Shown here: positions 1-12,118 of the stretch, in pieces | Layout of the letters: every line of letters begins with the position of its first letter | Numbering within the stretch: the stretch's first letter is position 1 | Assembly: GCA_028023455.1 (NCBI GenBank) | Contig: JAQFVV010012394.1 | Coordinates: forward strand, 18,928,353 to 18,992,352 | Source: Epiperipatus broadwayi | Lineage: Eukaryota > Onychophora > Udeonychophora > Euonychophora > Peripatidae | Length of the DNA stretch: 64,000 nt | Direction of reading: 5' to 3' | Notes under the pieces: model-generated | Databases searched by the model: none | What the model saw: the letters and a program-made list of their open reading frames with translations, nothing else | Told to the model about the DNA's origin: nothing | Made by a program: the position numbers and the translations under genes

Positions 1-2644
1 TATTTAAGTGAAACAATATTTTGTTAATGAATTAGAAAATAGACTGAGCTAGTCATGGGTGTATCTTGGGTGTTGAATTAGTGGCCATTGTTCAAAGTGT
101 GTTATTTATCTTCTGGATAAATAGCTGCCGCCCGTGTTTATACAAAACAAAAAAGTGCTTTGAACATGGTGTTGAATTCAACAGTCGAGAAGTTATGTCC
201 TGGAAATGTAACGCTAGTTATATTTCCTATAGCTATCATTTGGACATACATACTCTCCGAGTATGTTCTTCTCTGCCTAAGGTGCGTGGTGGATCAATAC
301 ATAAATTGCAAGGTATGGTGTTATATTTAGTCTTATAATTTGCTTTCATAAGATAATTTTATTTGAAGAGTAAAAGTAAATATTGTGTTTACTCCATCAG
401 GGATTGATATTTGTCATTGACCTATGAATAATGATAAACCATCCACCTGGTACAATATATATATACACTTTGGGTATAATTTGAAAATTATAATTGCAGT
501 TTGTAATGTTATAATTGACTATTTATAGTCTACATTCAGAACAGATTATATTTACTAGTTTAAAGAGATTTATTTAAACTTCTTTGTAACAATAATTTCA
601 ATATCTGTGGTCAAGTTGCCATCTTTAGTGTTATATAAATACATCGGTCCATAAATAAAGGTAGTATTCCACCTTTGTTGTTAAAAGGAGATTGCCTTGA
701 CAACAGTTTGAGATTGTTGATTGTTATTATTGATATTGTCTAAATGTTGATTGGTTTTTACTAATATATATATAAGTGAAGTGATATCAAGATAGTTGTA
801 ACAACAATTAAAAACATATCTGCTAATTAAAAAAAAGATGGAATATTTTGTTTTATAAAATACTAAATATACAAAAAGTGAAAAATGTCATTGAGAAGGT
901 CAAAGATCTGTGCTATTAAGTATATTAAATCACAAGCATATAATATTCAAAACAGATCTTAGAGTATATATAAATTATAAAGGAATCACTTACAAAGATA
1001 AATAAAGTAAATGTAAAAGATATATTTCTAGAGTGAAATGATTGCCAGTGGGTGACCATGTGTAAGATGGAGTGATTACATATCATTTTTACACTAATTT
1101 GATAATAACCAAGGAGAATGATCAGACTAAAGTTTGCATTAAATACAAGCTTTCATACAGAAACAGCCATATTTCATGATCATTATCCATTCCAAATTTA
1201 TAGTATTATTGTGACGTAAATTTCGAAATAATATTTGAATAATCAGATTAGAAAATTTACTGAGAAAACATTTTTAACTATAATAAGAAATTTATTTAAT
1301 ACAACAATAGAACATAAACAATATAATTCTATTATATTTACATAATCAACACAATTAAATATAGAATATGAAAAAAATTTAAAATTAATGTTTTCATTTT
1401 ATTATCTTTTAATTTAACTATATTACCATCAGAGAAAAAATATCAATATATTAATTTTTACTTAAATAGAAAATAAACATTTTGAAAATCAAATTCTCTT
1501 TTGATATTATATTTTAAATTACTATTCATTCAATAAAATCACACTAAAAATTCTTAACAAATTTATCTTATTTTTGTTTTCTGTTGAGCTCAATACTTTT
1601 AGACAGTAATACTAATTAAAATGTGAGATCTCTGACCATAACAAATTTATTCTCATAGTTTCATGTTTAAATCTATACATTTATCAACTTAAGAAATTTT
1701 TCCAGTGATAATAATTTATTTGTTTGTAGTTATGCTTTATAGTTAAGGAAATCAGAGATGTCTATTAATGTCTAAATACTTCTCTTCATCAGTGATTTCT
1801 TCATGTAACTTTTAACCGATTTCTAAATTTATTTATTTATTTACTTATCTATTTCATACTTAGCCATTATTCATTATTATTAAAAAATATTATCATTACA
1901 TGAAGAAAGTTACAAACAAATCAAGTCATATGTCATATGACCTAATTTCACAAGCGTAGCAGAAACTGGTCTGGGGTTGGTGGTATTCTGCAAAGCTTGT
2001 TAAGAGCTTATTTGCGAGCTCTATATACATAAAGAAAGTTACATTTCTGAAAAAATGAAGTAACACTAAACTCAGATTTTATCCCATCATTACAAATATA
2101 TAAAAATCTAATCTTTTTCATAGCTCTAATTTTGTAATTAGCACAAAGAAATGATGTCTATGATTTTTGCAATAGGCGATCATTTTTTCTTTATTCTGGC
2201 AATCATTGAAATACAGTAGCAATTATTGGAATATGCAAATTAAGCATTTGCACTATTAGTTTTTTTTATTATTAATACTTAACAATTTTGAAAATAATTA
2301 ATTTTATTTTTGAAATACTATTTTAAAAATAAACAAAGAAATCATCTTTTCATTTCTTACAAATTATTTTGTTTTCAACTTGTTGATATATCATGATTTG
2401 CTTTAAAAAAAATACAGAAATAAATAAATAAACTTATTATAATTTTTTTTGAAACACATAATAATTTAAATATACATATAACAATCTTACATCTAACTTA
2501 TGTCAGAAAGATTACAATATATATGTATACTCAAATATGTGTGTGCTTTCTAACCAAAGGCAAACTGAGATGTCTAAAAAATAGGATCCTATGATAACTT
2601 TTATAAATAAAAATAATTGAACGTTTTGCCATTAAGAGCTTACA

Positions 2645-2745
2645 TGATATTCAAACACCAGTAGCAACTTGAGCCTCTGTCTAGGGGTCTTTAACTCTTG
2701 GGTCAATAATTCTGTCTCTGCATTAAACCACCTATGACATACATT
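2645..2745 (-). mobile_element. SINE-A copy (tRNA-derived)
   Basis: Complement reads aggtggtttaatgcagagac, gaattattgacccaagag and gctactggtgtttgaatatc, the layout shared by the SINE-A copies below. Confidence 0.6.
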
Positions 2746-2954
2746 TTACCATATATTTTATATATATCTAGTTTTAATATCAATGAGCTGTTTCAAAATT
2801 TGGTGACAATTGAGTAAAGATTAGAACCACTGAAAGTCATAAAAATATTCCGGTCACATGATAAAGAAAAACCATCAGCTTTGTGTAAGTTAAACAAAAC
2901 AATAGTAACATATTTGAACTGTAATGTGTAAATAATTGATTTCAACAGGTTGTT

Positions 2955-3062
2955 GTCTTGTGTGATTTAGTGCAATAGCAGAATAATAGATTTGTGAAAT
3001 AAAGTTCCTCAGATCGAAGCTTCAGCTATCATTTTAATGTCACATGATCTTCAAACATTTAT
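2955..3062 (+). mobile_element. SINE-A copy (tRNA-derived)
   Basis: Starts tgtgtgatttagtgcaatag (A-box-like), then gttcctcagatcgaagctt (B-box-like), and ends aatgtcacatgatcttc. Confidence 0.7.
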
Positions 3063-4279
3063 CTATCCGATTATTAGAAAGTTGTCCAAATAAATAACTC
3101 ATTAATTCTCAGTCTTTTCTCCTTAAAAGTTGCAATTTTTTCCCAATGGTATAAAAAAGATAATCTGACATGGTTGAAATATATATAATAATGATAACAA
3201 TCACAGATATCTTAATATCAATGACATTACATAATCTCTCATATGCTTAATCATATGATTCCAAGAACATTTCCCTTCACCATACTCTAGGGCTATCAGT
3301 TTCTGCTTTCCTTATCTTAAGAGTTTTTTAATTCCACTTTATAAAGACGAAAGATTACTGCTAGAAATATGAATACATTAGTTCTAGCTTGAAACCTAGA
3401 CTTCAATGACAAAGGCAAACCAGAACCCAGTTGGTTTAGAGATGGGAAATTTTAGAGCACTATACCATCTGATATCTATTGATCACTGATGTGTTTATCA
3501 CATGATGTGCCCTTTATAAGTTTACCTACTGCTTCAGGCTAAGCTGTGACTGCGGCCCTCATGAACAAGTACGGTAATACTTCCACCTGTTCTGGGCAAC
3601 TTGCTTCATGTCTGAGTTATGTCTAACAGCTTCCAGTTCTAGTCCTCACTGCTCAGCCATATCATGGATAACCACTTTGACAATTGCTGTTTTACCTTAC
3701 TTCCAAATGGATTGACTATTTATGGCCAGATTCCCATCCATAATGAAAGCAATCACATTCAGTGAGCACCATCACCTATTGGCCTATTCTTGCAGTTGGT
3801 TGAATATTCTCTAAAATCTGTTTGGATATTATAACTTTCCATTTAATATATTTATCTATTATATATTTTTGACAATGAAGGGTTAAACTATATATCAAAT
3901 CAATAAAAATACTTTATGATTACATTATATCAAAGAAAAGAAACAACTAAATGGTAGAAGAATTTCTGTCATTAAAATTCCACTATATATATATATATTA
4001 AAAAAATGACAAAACAACAATAACTTAAGATTATATTTTTTCATTTATTATACATTTTTTAAAATTAACTTTTATATATATGTGAAGTCATTTTCATTTA
4101 AAAGAAAACAAAAGTGAATTGTAATTACTTAGTTTCTTATTCAAATATAGAAATAAAATTTCTTACATATTCAGCATGTTATTAATATTATATTTTATCA
4201 AATATATTTCTTTATGCAAATGGAGATATAATTAAAATATATATATAATTTTTTTTTTTAAAAAATACTTTTCTTCAAG

Positions 4280-4395
4280 CAATTATCCTGTGTGGCTTAG
4301 CACAATATTAGAATGTCAACCTCTGGAGCATGGTATCCTAGGTTCAAACCCAATGATGGCCTTCCAACATTTGAACTTCTTATGTGATAAAAAGA
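4280..4395 (+). mobile_element. SINE copy, tRNA-derived variant
   Basis: gtgtggcttagcacaatatt and ctaggttcaaacccaatgat give clear A-box and B-box-like segments. The tail ccaacatttgaacttctta is shared with SINE-A. Confidence 0.6.
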
Positions 4396-4399
4396 CATA

Positions 4400-5855
4400 T
4401 AAATTACAAACCTATCAGTCTTTTATCAATTCTATACAAAATCTTTACTAAGATAATTACAACTTGTCTATAGCAAACTTTGGATCAACCAAAAAAAAAA
4501 AACCAAGCTGGGTTTAAAAGCAATTTTAGCACAGTAAATCACATCCAAGTATTTAGAAAAATTACAGAAAAGACCAATAAATATGAATTGTCATTTTGCT
4601 TTGGATTTGTAAATTATAAAAAGGCATTTCTACAGTGATTAAAGCATTGAATCATCACAATATAGACCAGAGATACTCTCATAATCTGAAAAATATTAAT
4701 CAAAATGCAATGACAGTGATTATGATTACATGATGATACTAGAAGATTAATATCAAGAAAGGTGTATGGCAGGATGACTCCATAACTCCAAAACTTTTTT
4801 ATAGCAGTTTTACAAGAAATAATTTATGGATTACAATGGGAATAAAAATAAATAGGGATTATTTAAGGCATTTCAATTTTGAAAATGACATCGCTGTTTT
4901 GGAAAATAATGCTTCAGAACTTCATGAAATGTTGCAAAAGTTATCTGATGCAAATAAGAAAGTACAATTAAAGATAAATGCTATAAAGACTAAATGGATT
5001 TTCTCAGAAAAAGACAGCAAAGAATGATAATCATAAATTACAAATAGTTAACAATTAGAAATATGTTGATCACATCATTAATACAGATGAAACCATAATG
5101 GATGAAATTAATCATACATCTAAATTTGAATGAGGTGCTTTTGGTAGAAATAATTTAATATTAAAATGAGATATATATTTGAAAAGATTTTTAATTGTTG
5201 TATTTTATTCAAAGACTTCATATCATTCAATGGAGTATGGAGATAGGTGTTAAGAACAGAATGAAAGTAAAAAATTTGGGTGAGGGAAAAAGCACATATC
5301 TGTCACCTCATTTTTAAGGATGAAGAAACTGAAACAGATCTTCCTGAAGGTTTGTGACGATGATATTTTAATAGTATTTATTGTGTGGACTACTTCCAAT
5401 CATCTAATATAAGTATTGAATATCTTTAGAAAAATTTAGCTTTATTTAAATATTCCAAATACATTCAACTATTAGTAATAGCATATCAACAGATTGGTAT
5501 TAAGCAACATTTTGAGAGGTAATATTCTCCCCATTTCATCAGGTGTTGTTGGTTTAACCAGTGACAGTCCTAGCATGGGAATCAAACCTCTAACCAACTG
5601 AGCCATCCTGCCAAAGATCTTAACTGAACATATTTCTAAAAGAGATGATAATAGATGGACAGTTAAATTTTAAATGAATACCAAAAGATTGTAAAAAACA
5701 TATAAAGAAATTACATATGAGATGAATAGACGAAATAAGGAAGTTTGGTAGTGTGTTGTTGAGAAGAAAGTCCTAGATATCTGAAAAACTAGAATAAACT
5801 TGGAGAGATCTTCATCCAACAATAGATTGATAATAGATGAAAATCATGATGATAA
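4400..5855 (+). mobile_element. Decayed RTE 3' half, split by a SINE
   Basis: From about 4410 the plus strand follows the RT and C-terminal part of the RTE ORF (yQSFINSIQNLY, then LxFGFVNYKKAF; aattcatcatgaaat... stretches; KINAIKTKW near 4980; GAFGRNNLILK near 5140), with many stops and indels. A minus-strand SINE-B (about 5330-5625) is inserted within the tail, after which the terminal RDDNRWTVKF part resumes at 5640 and ends with a TGATGATAATGA-like tail near 5850. Confidence 0.8.
5330..5625 (-). mobile_element. SINE-B copy (tRNA-derived) inside RTE relic
   Basis: Complement starts ggcaggatggctcagttggt (A box), then gaggtttgattcccatgcta (B box), ggactgtcactggtt, and continues about 200 bp to a 3' part with tgaatgtatttggaatattt. 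This is the longest example of the family here. Confidence 0.75.
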
Positions 5856-5944
5856 TGATATGATATATTAAGGTAGTGAATAAATTATTTATATTATAAC
5901 TAATTAATTAATATTTGATTGAATACAAGTATCATTTATATACT

Positions 5945-6060
5945 TGAAGTTTTAGATGTAAATTATAAGAGATTTGAACATAGACTTTTGTATGATAGAG
6001 TGGATAGCTGACAGAAGCTTGAAAGTCTGTGTTCAAATCCCTTATAAATTATAACTAATT
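5945..6060. repeat. Short palindrome with tRNA-like boxes
   Basis: Arms ataagagatttgaacataga and tctgtgttcaaatccctta. The right arm includes gtgttcaaatccc (B-box-like) and the centre tagagtggatagctgac (A-box-like), so it may be a decayed tRNA-derived sequence that folded back. Confidence 0.45.
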
Positions 6061-6329
6061 AATTACTATATTACATTATATATAAAAATATTTGTTATAA
6101 ATAAAACTTATAAATTGTCATACTGTAATTTAAAAAATAATTACATAAGGTCCCATAGAGGGAGTTAAAAAAAAAAACAGTTTGAATTTCAGCTGTCATT
6201 TATATTATTAGTTAAAAATCAGAGAAAAAAGGTAAAATAAATATATGACAAAATTAAAAAAAATGCAATAAAAGTTATAAATAAACAATAATAGTATAAT
6301 GGAAATAATCTACATTTTACATTATAATG

Positions 6330-6395
6330 GGCCAGGATTTTACCCCAAGAAAGGGGGGATGAGATGGCCAGGATTTTACCCCAAGAAAGGGGGAA
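6330..6395 (+). repeat. Two-unit tandem duplication, 36-bp period
   Basis: ggccaggattttaccccaag followed by aaaggggg occurs at 6330 and again at 6366 with no change in the shared part. Confidence 0.85.
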
Positions 6396-7454
6396 CAGAC
6401 CTCACTATAGTTGGATCTAGGGTCTTCTAGTAGGATCCTGTGAATGATGCGATGAAGTACTTAACTTATGGTCATATCTACCTCCAATGAGCTATCTCTA
6501 TGTTTACTCATTAAATCTAGATAGAATCTGGGCTAGTTCATTCATACCTCACCCCTCCTTTGGACTCGTTATGCTTCAGTATTCGAACTCAGGGAGAAAT
6601 CTGCCTTCGGCTATCTTCAGGGGTGAATTTACACTAGATAGCACTTCTATAAATGTTCTATTTGATTTGAAGATCCATCTAAGCATATTATTGTGTTATT
6701 ATATAAGAGTGAAATGTATGTGTATGTATACATTCAGTTATTAGTTGATAAATGAATGCATAACTAGAGACCAGTTTAGTGTAAATCAAATTGGCAATGT
6801 TTATTAAATAATAGAACAAAAAAATTTTTAAACACTTTAACATGATAAAACAATATAATTGTGGGTGTCAAGGATGTATTTCTACCATGTCAACAATTAA
6901 ATGTGTTCACTATTCCAAACCCATAGCAGAAATACATAACATGGCACTAATTATTTACAAAGCAAAAAAAAAAAATACTATTAAATCAACCGTAAAACTA
7001 ACTAGCTAATTTACAATATTATAGGCTCATTATCCAATTCAAATTAATGATGTTCCATCTTCTTTGGGGACACCCCCCCCATATATGTATTGAAGCAGTC
7101 GGATCTGAGTTCGATCCTAGCTTCATGACATTTAGCCATAAGTCCACTTCAAACCCTAGTACTAATCTTAAATTTCCGATGCAATGGGGCTTTATACGTT
7201 CAATCCACACTAATTTCCATAAAGAATAACTTATTTCATAAATGTGCATTCAAATAATTAGTTTCAGATTTAAATTGATCAATTCTATTAATAAATTCAT
7301 GATAGAATTATTCATGAATTTATATATTATAACTGCGTGGATTGTGCGTATATATTTGTAAATATTTAAATATATATAATTGTTCGAAAGTTTCATTGCG
7401 TTGGGAATGTTTGATTTTATTTTTAAATAATTTGTTAAAGTTTTATTGATTAAA

Positions 7455-7645
7455 AGCTACATTCTTTCGATAAGCTTTCAGATTTTCCCTTTCCAAAAAC
7501 AACAGTTAAAGTTTTATTAATTAGAAAAAAAGATAAGGATTTCCTAATTAAAATCATTTTCTGATTTTAAGAATTCATTTTCTAATTAGAAAATGAATTC
7601 AAGTTAATGAGTTTGAAAGCCTTATCGAAGGAATGTATCTAAAAA
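7455..7645. repeat. Inverted-repeat element, about 190 bp
   Basis: Ends tacattctttcgataagctt and (complement side) gccttatcgaaggaatgta. The centre has its own palindrome, gaattcattttctaattag and aaaatgaattc. MITE-like. Confidence 0.65.
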
Positions 7646-8261
7646 CATTGATAATGAAAGAAGCGCTAGCCTGAAGGCATCAGAGGACAGATATATAGCT
7701 CTGAAAAGTTTGGAAAAAAAAAAGCCATCTTTGTTGCAGAAAAGTGCCAGTAAATTATGTGCTGTTCAAAATCATGAATTCAAAAAGTGTTCCTATCATG
7801 GTAAGGGGCTAAATGTCAGGAATCTGGCTATTGTTCCTGAAGTCCCCTAAAAATCTTCAATGGAGCTGCTAAATTCTTTCCAGACCAATCATGCTGCTAA
7901 AATCGTGAAAATTCATTAAAATACTGTTCAAGTAATCGACCGAATGCATGCCTACATTTTTACCAACCCAGACGTGTAAACTAAGGGAACCAGCCCCGGA
8001 AGAAATGGGTAATATATTTCCATAATGAACCTTAAACTTTCTGGCCAGTTTCCGAACTTTATTTTACACTTCCCTTAAGAGCTCTTTTCATTCTATAAAT
8101 GTAATACTCTGTGAAACCCTTTTATTTATGCTATTTTTAAATTTATATAAATTCTCTCAATCTCTAGTCTTTAAACTTTCTCTTTTCTTACTTGGCAGTT
8201 CATTTATTATATTATATATATATTTGTGTGCTTTATTAATGTCATTTATTTTTAATTATAT

Positions 8262-8402
8262 GCCAATAATCTTTCGACTCGATGAGCTCCTTTGTTCTAT
8301 TTGCCTCACGCAAATAATATAATATTAATTCTAATAGTAGTTCTCACCCATTAGAACTAAATTTATAAGTTCTATCAATCATCGAGTCGAAAGAAATTAT
8401 TA
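8262..8402. repeat. Small TIR element, about 140 bp
   Basis: Inverted ends aataatctttcgactcgatga and tcatcgagtcgaaagaaatt (21-bp arms, one mismatch). Confidence 0.65.
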
Positions 8403-11400
8403 CATGTTTACTATTTTTATACTTGGCTAATAATAAATTATTAGCTCTGTTTTTAATCTATGCCCCAGCTATTTTTCATATTCACCAATATGTATTTACT
8501 CATATATAATCTTAAAATGTTTTCTGCAAAAGGGTCGATAAAGGAATCAACTAAATATACTCTAATTCAAATTTCAGTTAATTGCTATTTAGATTCAGGA
8601 GGGGCACGATGTTTGGGGCATAACTAATATAATTTTATAAATGCTTTGAAATAGTTTTACTTAAAAGCTCATTTGACTTTAATTCATTTGATCAAGTCAT
8701 CATGTAGAGCATTCTATAATTGGGTTTTAGTTCTCAAACGGTGACTAGTAAGTCATCATCTTCAACGTTGCTGACGTAGGGCAATCTTCCGCTCCGTTAG
8801 GCTGGTTGGTGATAATATTTCTGTTATTTTAAATTATCGAGGAAGAAAGCACTTCCTCTCCTGTTCATATTAGTCAAAGGGCATAAGACTTGTCAGATGC
8901 AAGCCGCCATAGGACTTCGATTATCGACTAGCTATCGTCTTTCAATTTCACTTTATAGCTCATAATTCGTCAGCACCGTTGCCTCTCTGTTCCGGTAAAG
9001 CCCGCTCTGATGCTCATAATTCATGATGAAGTGATTTAAATTAAAGTCCAACAAATTCTCAGTAAATAAGTTTTCCAATAAAGATTAAAGTTATGCCCTA
9101 AAATACGTATCTTGCTCTTTATGAATGGATTTGCGAATTTAAAATAAATATCATATTCTTTCGTATAAAATTAGAGTAATAATTTCCTTTACTAATGAAT
9201 ACCTTTATCTGCCTTTTATTCTTTGTTGGGAGCATAGACATAGACTTTCAAATATTGTGTAATATTCATTGGCATATAATAAGGACCGCCACTCTTATTA
9301 TAATTATAAACTTTGTTTAAAGACTAGAGGTGATTAATATAATCATTATTCATTATTCAAACAAAGCAAACTATTATTATTAAATATTTCCTAAACACAC
9401 TTGGTTTCTTAGTTCTTAATTCTTTTATAATTATTTTAATGTTAATGCTCGCTGTCTGTGTTGGCAACCCGAACATATACATATGATTCGATTTAAAAGT
9501 ATTTTAAGTTAATTAATTATCCGATATTAGTGTCAGTTCGGGGGTCTCTAATCCTCTCCAACCATTGAGCTAGTTTCTTGGTGCATAGCACTGTGCCATC
9601 GATTTAGATTTCTACTAATCTGAGCTGGTGAGTTGGGTTTGAATTCAGTTTGAACCGCCTGAGTTTGGATCCGACTTGCAGTTTAGGTGGTGGTGCTTTT
9701 TTCGTCAGGTACAGTATGGTTTCCTAAGGTTGATAAGAAAGAACATCCGCACAGGAAGATTAATCATTATACTGAAAAAAATAAATATAAACGATTGTTA
9801 GTTAACAATGAACAAAAAACACGAACTCTGTCCTGTAATAAGTGTATATACTTAATATGGAATAATCTTAAAGTTCTTACCTTATTCCATATCATAATGA
9901 TGATCAATATCAAGTCGCTACAGAAGGAAAGCTGATCTAAACTTTATTTAACATGAAAAGTTTTTTATTATGCTTCCAAGTGTGAAAATAAAATAAAACT
10001 AGAATTTTACAAACAAACATGAAAAAAAAATTGTCATAATAAAATCAAAACTTTCATAAGGTCATCTTGGTTAATGTCCATAAGTTTGGCAATAATCTAT
10101 TTTATGGATACAGTCTATCTCTCTTCAGATCATTCTCCTTCGGTAAATTATTCATCCCTCGCTGGAATTCCTCAGCAACACACTTGAAATATTACATCCA
10201 TTTTCTGCAATTGCTCTTCTTTTCAATTAAAGTAGACATTTAGTGTAAGACATTTGGTGTTTCTTTAGGCATTATACAGGTAAGTAGATGGAATCATTGT
10301 GCTTCCAATGTTGGGACAGTAGCACTCAGTTCTATGGCACAGTTAATTTAGTCAGAATACATTGCACAGCAGTTTATAACAGATTTAACTTTTCTTGATT
10401 TGTTATTTGGCATTTAATGGCTTGTATAAAAAAAAAAGAAGTTATTTCATAATTTTATTTAAATGCTGGTGATGTTTTATTTCTTCCTTATCCATGTTCG
10501 AATAATAGCGCAGTTTCTCAAATATCAATTTAAAATCAGTTCAGTCTGCACGAACTTATCAAACTCTTCTCTTTTAAATGTTGACTGTAATTTCTTATAG
10601 TTTTGCACTAGGAAAATTATATGGATAATTCAGAATTTTTGAACAAGTCATCCATTTTCCTTTGCATTCAAACATTCAGTCTTAGGATATTGGCTTAATA
10701 TAGTTAATAATTATTTGAAAAATATCAAAAGATGATGGAAATGGAACTAGGTTTGCTTTTATATCATGCTTAGTTTCCGGTATTTGGTATACTAGTTTTT
10801 CCATTTCCTTTGACATTGCTGTGGCTGCCTAGTGTTGTGCTTATTATATTGGTCATAGTTAAAACTAAAATTATGTAACAGAATTCTAATTTTATTTTCC
10901 ACACTTGGTTGCCTAGTGATTGGCTTGACATTGGATCATCATTTCGTTTACTAAATCTATATTTCAATTCGTGATGTACAACACATTGATAATTAATTTA
11001 TTGTTGGTATATATATATTTAAATGATTTCTTTAACTGGGCTTTTATTTTTCATTAAATAAGAGAAATTAGTTCATTGTGACATTTGTTTAACTTGATAC
11101 TTAACAAAGCAAACATTCATCACATATATCTATATATGTATGCGTAAAAGAAATGTTAATGCATATTCAACCACTTATTAGTTAAGCTTATGTTTTGAAT
11201 GGGTTTGGTTTGGTGGTGTGTATAAATAAAGGCTGGTTTTGATAGGATTGTAAGCTACTCTTGCAACATAAATAAACTTAAAATGTATATATTATATGTA
11301 TGGATAAATTAAAAATCTTACTATTAATTGATATCCCCATAATATATATAGTATATATCATTTATATTAATTGTTAAGTATTGTTTGATCTTGTAATTTT

Positions 11401-11409
11401 TGCTCAAAA

Positions 11410-11560
11410 CTGAGATTTATTTTATATCTAGGCTAGAGACAATCTCTAATTGAATAAATGATTAAGGATAATCAATACTGTATTTATCCAGAGTGGATGG
11501 GGTCAAAGTTGTGGGTGGAGTAAGTTTGACACTTGTAATTCAAAATATAACAATTTATAT
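11410..11560 (+). repeat. Partial copy of the 55 kb repeat
   Basis: ctaggctagagacaatctct, ggggtcaaagttgtgggtg and gtttgacacttgtaattca follow the 5' half of the units at 55.2 and 55.8 kb, same orientation. Confidence 0.6.
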
Positions 11561-11678
11561 ATTTAATAAAGATATTGATTTATGCAATTATAGATATATA
11601 AGCAGGTGTGAAATTCAAATGTGATCAAAACTTTATCGATGTTGTAAAGAATGTACATTATAAAAGAAGATATCTTAC

Positions 11679-11780
11679 AAGGTTTCCATACACACAGCTG
11701 TCATCATCAATCAGAGAAGAAGCAATAATATCTAATTCATAAGTGATTTCAACGCCTTCTCTTCCTTGTCGGCACAAATG
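11679..11780 (-). CDS. NPHP4: NPHP4-like exon (last in window)
   Basis: A 102-nt exon of exactly 34 codons, acceptor TTTTTTAG, donor GTAAGA. It encodes HLCRQGREGVEITYELDIIA then SSLIDDDSCVYGNL. It continues the IGSxAVxLK strand of the previous exon: vertebrate nephrocystin-4 reads [27 protein letters not shown] at the same place. Human NPHP4 next has a VKPIGVHSVVKG-type segment. I looked for an equivalent on the minus strand between here and position 1 and did not recognise one, so the next exon probably lies beyond the left edge, after an intron of more than 11.6 kb. Confidence 0.93.
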
Positions 11781-11867
11781 CTAAAAAAACAAAAAACAAT
11801 GTTGTTTAGTCTCTATATTGCTTCTAAGTAGTAGTTAGTATGTATATAATTAATATTTATTTTATAA

Positions 11868-12118
11868 AGCGCAGACAATTAGTTGAAATTAAATTGAAAG
11901 GCTGCAAACCTCTCACACTTATTATAATACTTATCTGACAGCCAATCAGATGTTATGATGGCTGTCTCAATAGCGATCAAAACCATAAACAGAAGACAGA
12001 GAATTTTACAAGAAAAGGGCGGTCCACCCTCTTCTTTACTTGTCTTTCTATATATTTAAGCCAGTCTGAAGCATTTAGGTTTGAAAGCACGAGAGGTTTG
12101 CAGCCTTTCAATTATATA
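11868..12118. mobile_element. Palindromic MITE, second family
   Basis: Ends ttgaaaggctgcaaacctct and its complement (agaggtttgcagcctttcaa) bracket a core with cttatctgacagccaatca and gatggctgtc. It shares this core with 51770-52080. Confidence 0.8.

Larger units (their letters stand above)
1..11678. other. Presumed downstream NPHP4 intron, repeat-rich
   Basis: After the last recognised exon the sequence continues as AT-rich DNA without a matching exon, so it is probably one long intron running past the left edge. Named pieces within it are listed separately (SINE-A, split RTE relic, small inverted repeats). 3500-3800 and 6400-6720 are somewhat GC-richer and resemble decayed repeats without identifiable frames; 8700-9070 and 9530-9720 are similar. 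1-2640 and 9940-11400 show nothing I can name. Confidence 0.45.

Noticed and set aside
66-338. 90-codon open frame at the left end, plus strand
   Set aside because: No recognisable domain and no splice context that would fit NPHP4, which lies on the other strand. Length is within chance for this composition.
3500-3830. GC-richer stretch resembling decayed retroelement coding sequence
   Set aside because: No catalytic motif or consistent frame; left as unknown repeat.
7060-7240. Overlapping frames on both strands with a B-box-like gagttcgatcc
   Set aside because: Suggests a tRNA-derived repeat, but no second copy or A box was found, so no family was called.
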